NCBI GenBank assembly: GCA_903908285.1
Contig: CAIVRH010000014.1
Span: forward strand, 1-57,990
Source: an uncultured candidate division Zixibacteria bacterium
GTDB lineage: Bacteria > Zixibacteria > MSB-5A5 > SM1-73
DNA: 57,990 nt
Direction of reading: 5' to 3'
The position numbers were made by a program, and so were the translations under genes. The stretch's first letter is position 1; each line of letters begins with the position of its first letter. Below the pieces are notes generated by a model. That model ran no database searches. It was not told where the DNA came from and saw only the letters and a list, made by a program, of their open reading frames with translations. Positions 9,511-18,237 of the stretch are shown here, piece after piece.

Positions 9511-10455
9511 TTAAAGGGCTTTGGTGGTTATCCTTTCAGCCAACTGGTCTAAATCGGTAAGCTTATCTATTCCCGCGTATCGGATGTCTTTAAACGATCT
9601 TTTTAAAAGCCCCTGCAATACCTTTCCCGGGCCTATCTCCACATAACTTCTAACCCCCTCCCGGTACAGCCGCTCCATGGATTGATGCCACAATACCGGC
9701 ATGATGATTTGATCCACCAAAAGCTTCCTGATCTGCTCCGGGTCTGATACCGGTTCCGCATTGACATTTGCCACCACCGGGATTTGAGGTTTTCTTAAGT
9801 TTATTTCCCCGATCACCTTTTTAAATCCCTCCTGCGCTGAACGCATCAGTTCGGAGTGGTAAGCTCCCGCCACCTCCAGGATTATGGCTCTTTTCGCACC
9901 TTTCCCCTTGGCCAGTTCCACTCCAAATTCCACGGCTTTGATCTCTCCGGAGATGGCAATCTGATCCGCACCGTTGAAGTTTGCAGGTTGGACCATGCCG
10001 TAATCCGATGCTTCCGCACAAATGGATCGTACCTCCTGTTCCGAAAGCCCGATGATGGCTGCCATGGTGCCCGGGTTTCTCAGACAGGCTTGCTGCATCA
10101 AAAGACTCCGGTGTTTCACTGCCAAAAGCCCATCCTCAAACGACAAAGCCCCGGCTGCAACCAAAGCCGAATACTCCCCCAGACTATGACCTGCGGTGTA
10201 TGCCGGTTTTACATCCTGATCCTTGATCAGCGTCCACAAAGCCACGCTGTGGGTAAAAATAGCGGGCTGGGTATGTTGGGTTTGGATCAAAATCTCGGCG
10301 GGTCCTTCAAAGCAGATTTTGGCCAAATCGAAACCCAAGATTTTCTCGGCGCTGGAATAGAGTTCTCTTATCGCCGCATGGGCATCATAAAGATCCTTCG
10401 CCATTCCCACGTATTGCGCCCCCTGTCCGGGGAATAAATATGCGATCTTTTCCAT
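9511..10455 (-). CDS. fabD: Malonyl-CoA:ACP transacylase
   Basis: A protein of 314 residues that transfers malonyl from CoA to ACP at the start of elongation. It begins with the family signature AYLFPGQGAQYVGM. The nucleophile Ser91 is in GHSLGEYSALVAAG, the catalytic His in VAGAYHSELM, and the Gln/Asn residues occur in expected places (VANVNAEP). The C-terminal half has YVEIGPGKVLQGLLKR. It is part of the fabH-fabD-fabG-acpP-fabF set. A 196-base gap holding a large hairpin element separates it from fabH upstream. Confidence 0.96.
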   Translation of the reverse strand: MEKIAYLFPGQGAQYVGMAKDLYDAHAAIRELYSSAEKILGFDLAKICFEGPAEILIQTQHTQPAIFTHSVALWTLIKDQDVKPAYTAGHSLGEYSALVAAGALSFEDGLLAVKHRSLLMQQACLRNPGTMAAIIGLSEQEVRSICAEASDYGMVQPANFNGADQIAISGEIKAVEFGVELAKGKGAKRAIILEVAGAYHSELMRSAQEGFKKVIGEINLRKPQIPVVANVNAEPVSDPEQIRKLLVDQIIMPVLWHQSMERLYREGVRSYVEIGPGKVLQGLLKRSFKDIRYAGIDKLTDLDQLAERITTKAL

Positions 10456-10495
10456 ACCTTACACCATATAAAATTTAGATTGACTCAAATTTTCG

Positions 10496-10606
10496 CATAG
10501 CGGAGCCTTCACTTTTGTCCTCAAGCGAAGTCGAAGGATGGCTTCGCAAAGTATGGCAGAGGCATCCTTCGTAAAAGCTCAGGACTATTGTAAAGCCTCT
10601 GCTACA
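10496..10606. repeat. Imperfect 111-base inverted-repeat (MITE-like) element between fabH and fabD
   Basis: The outer arms at 10496-10527 and 10575-10606 are about 32 bases each and match each other's reverse complement with scattered mismatches (for example GCGGAGCCTTCAC against GCAGAGGCTTTAC). An inner pair, CGAAGGATG and CATCCTTCG, extends the stem. The element fills the intergenic gap inside an operon, so its RNA would form a long hairpin between fabH and fabD. No transposase gene is nearby. It could be a non-autonomous element remnant or a processing hairpin. Confidence 0.6.
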
Positions 10607-10651
10607 CATTTAATTATCCGTTCAGATACGGTTTGGCCAATTTCTTCTCTT

Positions 10652-11641
10652 TCACCACTTTATCAGCGCCGATCCCCAGGTAAATCCTCCGCCAAAGGCA
10701 ACTAAAACCGTACGGGATCCCTCTTGGATCAATCCCTTTTTCCTGGCTTCATCCAAAGCAATGGGAACCGAGGCCGAGGAGGTGTTTCCGAATCGGTCGA
10801 TGTTGACATACACTTTCTCCATGGGCAGTTTCAGTCTTTTGGCCAAGGCCTCTATGATTCTGATGTTGGCTTGATGCGGTACCACTAAGTCTATCTCTTC
10901 CGGAGAAAGACCCGCCTTCTGAATAACATGTATGGCGGCATCTTCCATGGCTCTGACTGCCGATTTGAATACCTCACTTCCCGCCATCTGTATATATTGT
11001 TGTTTTAAATCTACGTTTTCCTTAGTAAGAGGGACTTTGGTTCCGCCAACCGGTATATGGAGAAGATTGGCCAAAGATCCATCCCCGGATAGAAAGGTGC
11101 CCAGAATTCCTTTCTCTTCAGTGGTGGCTTGTACCACCGCCGCTCCGGCTCCGTCCCCGAAAAGAACACAGGTGTTCCGGTCGCTCCAATTGGTGATTTT
11201 GGAGAGGGTTTCCACCCCGATCACCAAAACGCTCTTGAATTGACCGCTGATTATAAATGCGGAGGCAACGGAAAGACCATAGATGAATCCGGAACAAGCA
11301 GCCACGACATCCATCACCGCTGTGTTTTTGATCTTCAGTTTGTCCTGGAGTATACATGCGGTGGATGGCAGAAGGTAGTCCGGAGTGACTGTCCCCACCA
11401 CGATCAAATCGATTTGCCCCGGCTCTAGCCCGGCCTCCTTCAAAGCGATTTTCGAAGCCTCAAAAGCCATATCGGAGGAGACGGTGCCGTCCTCCACTAT
11501 CCGTCTTTCTTTGATTCCGCTGCGGGAAATTATCCATTCGTTCGAGGTCTCCACAATTTTTTCCAAATCGAAGTTGGTTAGAATTTTGGGTGGAGTAAAC
11601 GAACCAGTGCCGGTAATGTAAGGATATATCTTCTTGTTCAT
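10652..11641 (-). CDS. fabH: Beta-ketoacyl-ACP synthase III
   Basis: A protein of 329 residues that starts fatty-acid synthesis by condensing acetyl-CoA (or a branched primer) with malonyl-ACP. Active-site Cys116 is in VVAACSGFIYG, His in VPHQANIRII and Asn in FGNTSSASVPIAL. The N-terminal SRSGIKERRIV and C-terminal GGGFTWGSALIKW are family hallmarks. The start at 11641 follows GAAGGTG. plsX ends 75 bases upstream. Primer preference (straight or branched chain) cannot be read from the sequence by eye. Confidence 0.97.
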   Translation of the reverse strand: MNKKIYPYITGTGSFTPPKILTNFDLEKIVETSNEWIISRSGIKERRIVEDGTVSSDMAFEASKIALKEAGLEPGQIDLIVVGTVTPDYLLPSTACILQDKLKIKNTAVMDVVAACSGFIYGLSVASAFIISGQFKSVLVIGVETLSKITNWSDRNTCVLFGDGAGAAVVQATTEEKGILGTFLSGDGSLANLLHIPVGGTKVPLTKENVDLKQQYIQMAGSEVFKSAVRAMEDAAIHVIQKAGLSPEEIDLVVPHQANIRIIEALAKRLKLPMEKVYVNIDRFGNTSSASVPIALDEARKKGLIQEGSRTVLVAFGGGFTWGSALIKW

Positions 11642-11716
11642 GTCACCTTCGCAATCATGGTCAACGCAGGCAGAGGTAGATCGATCCGGATTAAATGGTA
11701 ACCGGCTGCGCTGGTA

Positions 11717-12769
11717 TCAGTTTATGGGTTGAACTATTTTTCTATTCTGCAATGCGCTGATGATGCGCTGGTTAACATCCTCCCTCACCATCTCGGCGGA
11801 GAGTTTCAAAGCGTTCTTGATAGCTTTGGGGGGAGATTGTCCATGACAGATGATGCATACCCCGTTCACCCCCAAAAGAGGCGCTCCCCCGTACTCGGTG
11901 TAATCCAATACTTTTCTTAAATCTCGGATGGAAACCTTCACCAAAAAAGCACCTAACCGGAAAAGAATACTCTCTTTTACCCTTTTCTTCACCAGCCAGG
12001 TTAAATATCCTTCGATGCTCTCGGTGAATTTTAAGACTATATTCCCCACAAACCCATCACATACCACCACGTCACACGTCCCTTTAAGAACGTCCCGACC
12101 CTCCACGTTTCCGATAAAATTCAAGGAACGATCTTCGCTTAACAGCTTGTGCGCCACCAAAGTCACCTCGTTCCCCTTGGTGCTCTCCTCTCCGATGGAG
12201 AGAAGTCCTATGCGCGGGTTCTGCTTTTTGAAAATGTAGTTAGTGTAGACCGACCCCATTATGGCGAATTGGTAAAGGTTTAAAGCTTTGCACTCGGCAT
12301 TGGCTCCTACATCCAAAATCACCACTATCCCTTTTTCCGTAGGGAGGAATGAAGCAATGGCCGGGCGTTGGATTCCTTCCAGCCTTCCCAAGGTCATAAG
12401 AGCATGGGTCATCACCGCTCCGGTGTTCCCGCTGGAGATGAAACCGTCCACCTGTCTTTCCTTCAAGAGCTTCATCCCGACGGCAATGGAAGAATCCTGC
12501 ATCTTCAGGCTCTTCACCGCTTCATCTTTCATGGCAATCCGCTCCGAGGCGTGATGAATGATCAAAGACGAATTTTTGGCTTTGAGCCGGTCAAGTTCCA
12601 GTTGTATCTTTTCTTTTTCACCCACCAGGACCGTATCGAAGTGGTTGTGATTTTCCCGCTGTGCCCAAATCGCCCCCTCCACCTCCGAAGCGGGGGCAAA
12701 ATCACCCCCCATGGCATCCACCGCTATCCTTACCCTTTCTTTGGCTTTACTCACGGGTTTTTCCAGCAT
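11717..12769 (-). CDS. plsX: Phosphate acyltransferase PlsX
   Basis: A protein of 350 residues that makes acyl-phosphate from acyl-ACP for the PlsX/PlsY route into phosphatidic acid. Recognised by RIAVDAMGGDFAP at about residues 13-25, then KDEAVKSLKMQDSSI, ISSGNTGAVMTHALM and the glycine-rich NGVCIICHGQSPPKAI near the end. About 12 extra residues precede the domain, and the real start could be slightly internal. It lies between rpmF and fabH, the usual place in many phyla. Length is typical. Confidence 0.96.
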   Translation of the reverse strand: MLEKPVSKAKERVRIAVDAMGGDFAPASEVEGAIWAQRENHNHFDTVLVGEKEKIQLELDRLKAKNSSLIIHHASERIAMKDEAVKSLKMQDSSIAVGMKLLKERQVDGFISSGNTGAVMTHALMTLGRLEGIQRPAIASFLPTEKGIVVILDVGANAECKALNLYQFAIMGSVYTNYIFKKQNPRIGLLSIGEESTKGNEVTLVAHKLLSEDRSLNFIGNVEGRDVLKGTCDVVVCDGFVGNIVLKFTESIEGYLTWLVKKRVKESILFRLGAFLVKVSIRDLRKVLDYTEYGGAPLLGVNGVCIICHGQSPPKAIKNALKLSAEMVREDVNQRIISALQNRKIVQPIN

Positions 12770-12829
12770 CTTTTCACCTTCAGCTTAAAAACCGACCAGA
12801 TTGGATTTCGAAAACATCCTTCAACACAC

Positions 12830-13012
12830 CTAGGTTTCTTTCGGGGCGATTACCTGTCTCCCCCGATAATAACCGCAATTGGAACAGATGCGGTGGGGTA
12901 ATTTAGGTTGATGGCAATGCGAGCACTCCACTAAATTAGGGGTATCCAGCTTCCAATGAGTCCGTCTTTTGGCGCCGCGGGTCTTGGAATGTCTTCTTTT
13001 GGGTAGAGGCAT
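12830..13012 (-). CDS. rpmF: 50S ribosomal protein L32
   Basis: A protein of 60 residues. It begins MPLPKRRHSKTRGAKRR and has a CxxC...CxxC zinc ribbon (CSHCHQ, then CSNCGYYRGRQV), so this is the zinc-binding form of L32. It is a structural protein of the large subunit. The start at 13012 has AAAGGGA eight bases upstream. The yceD-rpmF-plsX order is conserved across many bacteria and supports both neighbours. Confidence 0.97.
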   Translation of the reverse strand: MPLPKRRHSKTRGAKRRTHWKLDTPNLVECSHCHQPKLPHRICSNCGYYRGRQVIAPKET

Positions 13013-13347
13013 ATATTTTCCCTTTCAATGATATTTTATCTGAATATAGTTCTTCTTACCTTTAGCTTCGAAATTGGATTCGAGGATTCGAGATTTCGAG
13101 TGTTTTTCATCTTTTGCTTTAATGAATGCTTCCAGCTTTTTTCCTTCGTATTTTTGTTAAATTTGAATCAACCAAACGCTTGGTATAATAATCTGCGTCA
13201 TAAATCCTTTGCTTATTAGGCGAAGGAAGTCTTTACAATTCTTTTGCCCTTCACTTGACTCCTCGAACTCTCGACCCCTTGAACCCTAAACTTTTCATGT
13301 CGTAATCCGATTCAAATGATAGAGCTGCCTTTCCCATTTGTCTACCA
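13013..13347. other. 335-base gap inside the yceD-rpmF pair
   Basis: These two genes are usually only tens of bases apart. The stretch is AT-rich, with some tandem-like TCGAG/TCGAA words (around 13078-13100 and 13257-13275). I see no supported open frame on either strand. It could hold a separate promoter for the rpmF-plsX-fab genes, but I could not identify one with confidence. Confidence 0.4.
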
Positions 13348-13872
13348 CTAGGTTCTTTTCTTCAATCCTTTCAACTTATCCCACCGGGGATCGATTTTCT
13401 TTATTACGCAATGGCACCGGGATTTGTTAAGATCGGTTCCACAGACCGGGCATAATCCATTGCAATCCTCGGAACAGAGAGGCTTAAGAGGTAGGGATAG
13501 AATTATCGCCTCTCGCACCAGATCATCTATTACAAAAAAAGCCGAGGAGGGATCCGCCACAAAGTAGCCGTCTTCCTCTGAATCCATATTTTCCGGAGTT
13601 CCAGCCAAATCCACTACAAAATCCAAATCCGCAGATAAGTTTTCTTCGTATTCGAGCAGGCAGCGCGAACATTCCAACCCCACCGGGGCGCTGATCTTAC
13701 CCCGGCAAACCAATTGATCCTTGCTTTTGGAAACCAATAGATCTACTTGAATCGGTTTCTCAAACTTTGCGCCCTCTGCCTGGAGCTTTAAAACATCCGG
13801 GGTTTCCTCCAGATGAACCTTCTGACTGAAATCTTCCGATGTCCTCTTCAACTCTAACTTCATGGCGTGCAT
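13348..13872 (-). CDS. yceD: YceD/DUF177 family protein
   Basis: A protein of 174 residues. Four Cys form two pairs typical of the family: CSRC at about residue 64-67 and, after the acidic middle, CSEDCNGLCPVCGTDLN near the C-terminus, then CHC. DUF177 proteins sit upstream of rpmF in many genomes and have been linked to 23S rRNA metabolism in E. coli and plants; the molecular role here is inferred. Either of two nearby ATGs (13872 or 13863) may start it and neither has a strong ribosome site. It is probably the first gene of the fab operon. Confidence 0.88.
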   Translation of the reverse strand: MHAMKLELKRTSEDFSQKVHLEETPDVLKLQAEGAKFEKPIQVDLLVSKSKDQLVCRGKISAPVGLECSRCLLEYEENLSADLDFVVDLAGTPENMDSEEDGYFVADPSSAFFVIDDLVREAIILSLPLKPLCSEDCNGLCPVCGTDLNKSRCHCVIKKIDPRWDKLKGLKKRT

Positions 13873-14032
13873 AATAAATCAAATAGAGCCAAATTGTCAA
13901 GACAAAAATTCTTAAAAAGCCTATTCTGGGATTGGCTCGAACACCACGCTCATACCAAATAAAAGGAAAAAAATCGGAATAAGCCTGAAGAGTAGTATCG
14001 GGGTTTAAGCTCACTACCAGTATGGTGAATTT

Positions 14033-14070
14033 TATTTTAAAAGCTGCGGCAGGAGTTTTGCTCCTGCCGC
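14033..14070 (-). terminator. Rho-independent terminator after the M16 peptidase pair
   Basis: A perfect 10-bp stem has arms at 14061-14070 and 14046-14055 with a 5-base loop. On the minus strand it is followed by AGCTTTTAAAATAAAA. It lies 40 bases after the stop of the M16 gene ending at 14111. Confidence 0.75.
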
Positions 14071-14110
14071 TTGGGTAAATATCAAAAATTATGCTCCAGA
14101 CCACCAAAAG

Positions 14111-16246
14111 TTATTTCTTAATGAACAGATTCTCATCTACCGGAGTATTTATGTTAATCTCTAAAACCCTGGTCTCGGTGTATTTTTTACCATCCGCATT
14201 GGTCACTTTATGAAAGGGAAGTTTAACCCCGGAGACCTCTCTAAAATCGGAGAATATCTCGTCATTGTTGGTAGGTCCCATCATACCTCGTCCCCGATAT
14301 GACTCTTTTACCGGAAGATAACTTGTTTGATCGACGAATAGCTTCATCTCATTTCCAGAAGGATCTGAAAACAACAGGATATCCAGCTTTTTCCCTTCGA
14401 AATCATCCGTGCCCACATACTGCACCTTCAAATCGGAGTATTGAAATAAACTGATGAATGTGCGGAAACGGTCAGCTTTAATCTCTTTTATCTGAGACTC
14501 CGGCAAGTCCTGGGTCCCCTGGGCGGAAACCACCCACCCTTTCTCCCCGTCATATACCACAGTAGAACTACCAAAGGGGGTGTTCATCTCCTGATTTAAT
14601 TTGAAAGGGAAAACCACGGTGGAAGCAACCGACATCTGGAATTCACCCTGGGGAGTGGAAGCCGAAATCTCCGCTTTGGTGACCGTGCTTTTGATGGCGG
14701 AAAAAGCCGACCTGCCTCCGCAAGCGATAACCATCTTATCGAAAATCTCCTTGCCCTGGGCCAAAGATGCCTCCGAGGCCTGGGGGATCTCTTTTTTAGC
14801 CAAAGGCGAACTTTCGGGAATAGTAATATCTATGGTATCCACCTGACCCAAAACCGAAAGCGGCTGATCGAAATCCTGAGGTTTACCCACTGCCAAAATC
14901 ACCAGATCGTCGGGATGGAGATGGGACTTGGCGGCCTTGAGAATGTCGGCTTTCGTGACCTGCTCTATCTGGGCTTTGGTTTTTTGCATGAAATCCAAGG
15001 GTAATCCATAATACTCATAGAACATCAATCGCTCCACGATCTTCTGCTTGGTATCGAACTTGAACGCAAAGGAATTGAAATAACCTTCTTTGGCTCTGCT
15101 CAACTCCTCATCCGTAACCTCCTCGGTGGTAAGCTTCTTTATTTCATCCTTCATATATTGGATGGCTTCCACCGTGGATTGAGATTTGGTTTGACACAAA
15201 ACATAGAAAGTCCCGGGAAAACCGGCATTGCAGTTATATGAACCGGCGACATGATAAGCCAAGCCCTCCTCCGACCGAACCTTTTTGAAAAGCCGGGATG
15301 AAAAACTCCGGCCGAAAATGCTGTTCATCACCGTCAGGGCGAAGTAATCCGGATCGTTTATTCTGCCTCCGATGTGCCCCAGATAGATATTGCTCTGGTT
15401 GACATCTTCTTTTTTAACCAGATCGACTGAGGAACGATATTGGTAATCCACCTTCGGCAGATCCAATCCTTCTACTTTGGCTGATTGCCAGCCGGCAAAT
15501 GCTTTCTTTATTTTCTGAAGCATCTCCGCAGTTTTGAAATCCCCCCATATTCCCACAATTACCGAGTTGGGATGGAAATATTTTTTATGAAATGCAACCA
15601 GGTCCTCCCGCTTGATATTATCGATGGTATAATATTCGGTGGTCCGGGCATAAGGACTTTGAACCCCGTAGATCAATTTGTTGAATTCCCGATCGGCGAG
15701 TTGTCCTACAAAATCATTTCTTCGGGAGATGCCACTCTTTTGTTCTACTTTGGCTAAATCGATTTTGTCCTGTTCGAACTTTGGGTCCATCAGGATATCC
15801 GCCAGGATGGAAAGCCCTTTGTCTATATCCTCCTTGAGAACCGACATATTGGCCCCTCCTTCGGTCGACCCTATCTGAGTCTCAATGGAGGCTCCCAGCC
15901 TTTCCAGCTCGTCGTCGATTAAGTCCCCGGTTCTTTTCCCCGCCCCGCCGGTTCGCATCACCGAGCCGGTGATCTCAGCCAATCCCACCTTATCCGCCAG
16001 CTCGTACACCGAGCCGGTTCTTATCTTGGCAGACAGCTCAATCAAGGGAAGAGAATGATCTTCCACCAGGAAGACGATCATCCCGTTGGGCAGAACCTCC
16101 CGCTTCACCTGGGGAATCTTGAGCTCACTCATGGGGGGATACTTCAAATCCTTGTAGTTAGTCTGCGACCGGATAGCCGGGGTGATGAATAAAACCAGAA
16201 ATGCCGCCAGAAAAATGAGCTTAAAGCTCCTTATGGTTTTAAGCAT
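14111..16246 (-). CDS. M16-family peptidase homologue without the zinc motif, with C-terminal lipoprotein-sorting-like domain
   Basis: A protein of 711 residues with a signal peptide (MLKTIRSFKLIFLAAFLVLFI...). The M16 fold is clear at residues about 40-480: LPNGMIVFLVEDHSLPLIEL, YELADKVGLAEITGS, and the inactive-half motif YFHPNSVIVGIWGDF. Where catalytic members have HxxEH, this one reads EITGS, so all three zinc-motif residues are gone. It is probably the non-catalytic partner of the intact M16 peptidase encoded 65 bases upstream, as in known two-subunit M16B enzymes. Residues about 500-711 form an added domain (GKEIFDKMVIACGG, YDGEKGWVV, FSDFREVSGVKLPF) resembling LolA/outer-membrane lipoprotein-sorting beta folds; this assignment is tentative. 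Probably periplasmic or outer-membrane associated. Confidence 0.88.
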   Translation of the reverse strand: MLKTIRSFKLIFLAAFLVLFITPAIRSQTNYKDLKYPPMSELKIPQVKREVLPNGMIVFLVEDHSLPLIELSAKIRTGSVYELADKVGLAEITGSVMRTGGAGKRTGDLIDDELERLGASIETQIGSTEGGANMSVLKEDIDKGLSILADILMDPKFEQDKIDLAKVEQKSGISRRNDFVGQLADREFNKLIYGVQSPYARTTEYYTIDNIKREDLVAFHKKYFHPNSVIVGIWGDFKTAEMLQKIKKAFAGWQSAKVEGLDLPKVDYQYRSSVDLVKKEDVNQSNIYLGHIGGRINDPDYFALTVMNSIFGRSFSSRLFKKVRSEEGLAYHVAGSYNCNAGFPGTFYVLCQTKSQSTVEAIQYMKDEIKKLTTEEVTDEELSRAKEGYFNSFAFKFDTKQKIVERLMFYEYYGLPLDFMQKTKAQIEQVTKADILKAAKSHLHPDDLVILAVGKPQDFDQPLSVLGQVDTIDITIPESSPLAKKEIPQASEASLAQGKEIFDKMVIACGGRSAFSAIKSTVTKAEISASTPQGEFQMSVASTVVFPFKLNQEMNTPFGSSTVVYDGEKGWVVSAQGTQDLPESQIKEIKADRFRTFISLFQYSDLKVQYVGTDDFEGKKLDILLFSDPSGNEMKLFVDQTSYLPVKESYRGRGMMGPTNNDEIFSDFREVSGVKLPFHKVTNADGKKYTETRVLEININTPVDENLFIKK

Positions 16247-16311
16247 GATCCTTCTCCTCTAAGCATAGATTCATTTGCAAAATTGTAAATTCGTCATTCG
16301 TCATCCGTTAT

Positions 16312-17826
16312 TTATTTTATAGTTACCAATTCCGCCACCGTCCGGTTAGACTTCTTCAGATATTCACCCGCCACCTGCTTGATGTCGGCGGCAGTGACCC
16401 GGTTGATCCGGTCCAGCTCGGAGAATAGATTTCTCCAATCACCGGAAATAACCTGATAAGAGGTGAGTTGAAGCGCCATCCCGAAATTCGACTCTAACCC
16501 CCTTAAGAAATTAGCCTTGGCCCGGGTTTTGATGGCGACCAAATCTGCGGTGGAAATGGTATCGGTTTTGATCTTTTCAATCTCCTGATAAATGATATCT
16601 TCGCACTCCTGGCTGGTATGGTCTTTGGAAGGCATGGCAAAGAAGGCGATCAGGCTGGGATATTTCTCTGCGGGAAAAGCGGGCATGGCTCCCACCATCA
16701 CCGCAATTTTTTTCTCCTTGACCATGATTTTGTAAAGCTGCGAAGTTCTCCCTCCCCCCAGATAATCTGCAATGGCACTAAACGCAGGATTGTCCGGATC
16801 ATTAATGTTGGGACGGTGGTAGCCGATCATCAAAATCGGCTGCGATTTATCCTCCACCTCCACCCTTTTTTCCCCTAACTGCTCCGGCTCTTTGGTTCGC
16901 ACCGGAGCGGGATATTCCCCTTGGGGAATACGCCCGAAGTATTTCTCCGCTAAGGCGATCACCTCCTGCGGTTTCACATCTCCCACAATTCCGATGGTCA
17001 GATTATTAGGAACATAATATTTTTTCAGATACTCTTCTGCCTGTTGACGGGTTATGGACTCAAGATCGGACATATGCCCCACCACTTCATGATGGTAGGG
17101 ATGTGCCTTGTAGGCCGCCGCCATGAATTCCTCAAACAGTTTCCCGAACGGATTACTTTCCACCCCCAATCTGCGTTCTTCCATGATTACGTCTTTTTCC
17201 TTATAGAACTCCCGCAGGACCGGATGAGCGAACCGGTCCGATTCCAAAGACATCCAGAGCTCTAGTTTATTGGAGGGGAAATTGTATATATAACAGGTCT
17301 GGTCGTTGGAGGTGAATGCGTTTAATCCCACTCCCCCCTGCTCTTCCACGATGGAGCCAAACTGGTTGCTGACCACATATCCTCTGGCTTCATCCTGAAC
17401 TTTGGCAAACTCCTCCCCTGATTTTTTCAACTTCTCCTGATCGGCTCTATCTCCCTTGTCTCTCTCTTTCAGTATTTCATCAAACAGGCTGTCCTCTTTA
17501 GACATGACAATTGCCTCTTTAGTGTAATCTTTGGTGCCGATGGTGGTAGTTCCCTTGAATGCCATGTGTTCGAAGATATGAGAGATTCCGGTGATGCCGG
17601 TGACTTCATTGTTCGAGCCGACATTGGCATAGGTGCAGAATGAGACCACCGGCGCTTCATGTCTTTCCAAAATCAGGAACTTAAGCCCGTTGGAAAGGGT
17701 ATATTCGGTTACCTGGTTTTCGATGGCTTTAAAAGAGTCCTTATCCTGTTTTTTCTCTCCAAACGCTATGGAAAAGAATAGGAATATAAGAAATATGATC
17801 AAAACCACACCCCGCTTCTTAGACAT
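16312..17826 (-). CDS. M16-family zinc metallopeptidase (catalytic subunit)
   Basis: A protein of 504 residues with a signal peptide (MSKKRGVVLIIFLIFLFF...). The inverted zinc motif H83-IF-E86-H87 lies in GISHIFEHMAFKGT, and a conserved downstream Glu lies in DVIMEERRLGVES at about 216-217. The spacing between the two is about 130 residues, longer than the usual 70-80, because of a charged, probably helical insert at about 100-155. The C-terminal M16 half has YYVPNNLTIGIVGDV and YLGGGRTSQLY. The start at 17826 has AAGGAGG upstream. It is first in a two-gene operon with the HxxEH-less homologue. It likely degrades peptides in the periplasm; the substrate is unknown. Confidence 0.93.
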   Translation of the reverse strand: MSKKRGVVLIIFLIFLFFSIAFGEKKQDKDSFKAIENQVTEYTLSNGLKFLILERHEAPVVSFCTYANVGSNNEVTGITGISHIFEHMAFKGTTTIGTKDYTKEAIVMSKEDSLFDEILKERDKGDRADQEKLKKSGEEFAKVQDEARGYVVSNQFGSIVEEQGGVGLNAFTSNDQTCYIYNFPSNKLELWMSLESDRFAHPVLREFYKEKDVIMEERRLGVESNPFGKLFEEFMAAAYKAHPYHHEVVGHMSDLESITRQQAEEYLKKYYVPNNLTIGIVGDVKPQEVIALAEKYFGRIPQGEYPAPVRTKEPEQLGEKRVEVEDKSQPILMIGYHRPNINDPDNPAFSAIADYLGGGRTSQLYKIMVKEKKIAVMVGAMPAFPAEKYPSLIAFFAMPSKDHTSQECEDIIYQEIEKIKTDTISTADLVAIKTRAKANFLRGLESNFGMALQLTSYQVISGDWRNLFSELDRINRVTAADIKQVAGEYLKKSNRTVAELVTIK

Positions 17827-17900
17827 AAAGCCTGACCTCCTTGTGAGAAAAGTGAAATTCAGTTATCGCCAAAAGCATTTAACCTAACACTCACCACTAC

Positions 17901-17928
17901 AATTTAAGAAAATCCTTCTCTTTGTCAA
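17901..17928 (-). promoter_or_regulatory. Sigma70-type promoter of the M16 peptidase operon
   Basis: On the minus strand TTGACA (17928-17923), 16 bases, TAAATT (17906-17901). It is about 75 bases upstream of the start at 17826, in the divergent intergenic region. Confidence 0.6.
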
Positions 17929-18114
17929 GACCATCATAAACTTTCTTTATAAAACTTTTCTATTTGGTTTTGAGACTCTTCTCCTCCCCTTTAATTTGAA
18001 AGCTTTCAGTGAAGCAGCAGAGGAATAAACTTGAAATTGTTGACCCCTTCAAAATCTCATTCGGGCAAGAGATCAATTTAAAACGATTGGCCTTACCGCA
18101 TATTTATCTTTTTA

Positions 18115-18143
18115 TTGACTAATTTAAGGCACTTGGTTATATT
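18115..18143 (+). promoter_or_regulatory. Sigma70-type promoter of the lpxB-waaA/lpxK operon
   Basis: TTGACT at 18115-18120, a 17-base spacer and TATATT at 18138-18143, close to consensus. The predicted start is near 18150, giving a leader of about 90 bases before the oxidoreductase gene. It faces away from the M16 promoter in the same 411-base divergent region (17827-18237), which holds no other gene. Confidence 0.7.
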
Positions 18144-18237
18144 CTTGGCTAAATTACTCCGGTAAGAATTATCACCCATCTGCACAGATAATTTTAAGGA
18201 GCCGGAAGGAAGCTATAAGAATCCATGGGAGGTGGGA

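Noticed and set aside
13760-14107. 115-codon minus-strand frame overlapping the DUF177 gene start
   Set aside because: It runs over a terminator hairpin and into a real gene in another frame; no recognisable product.
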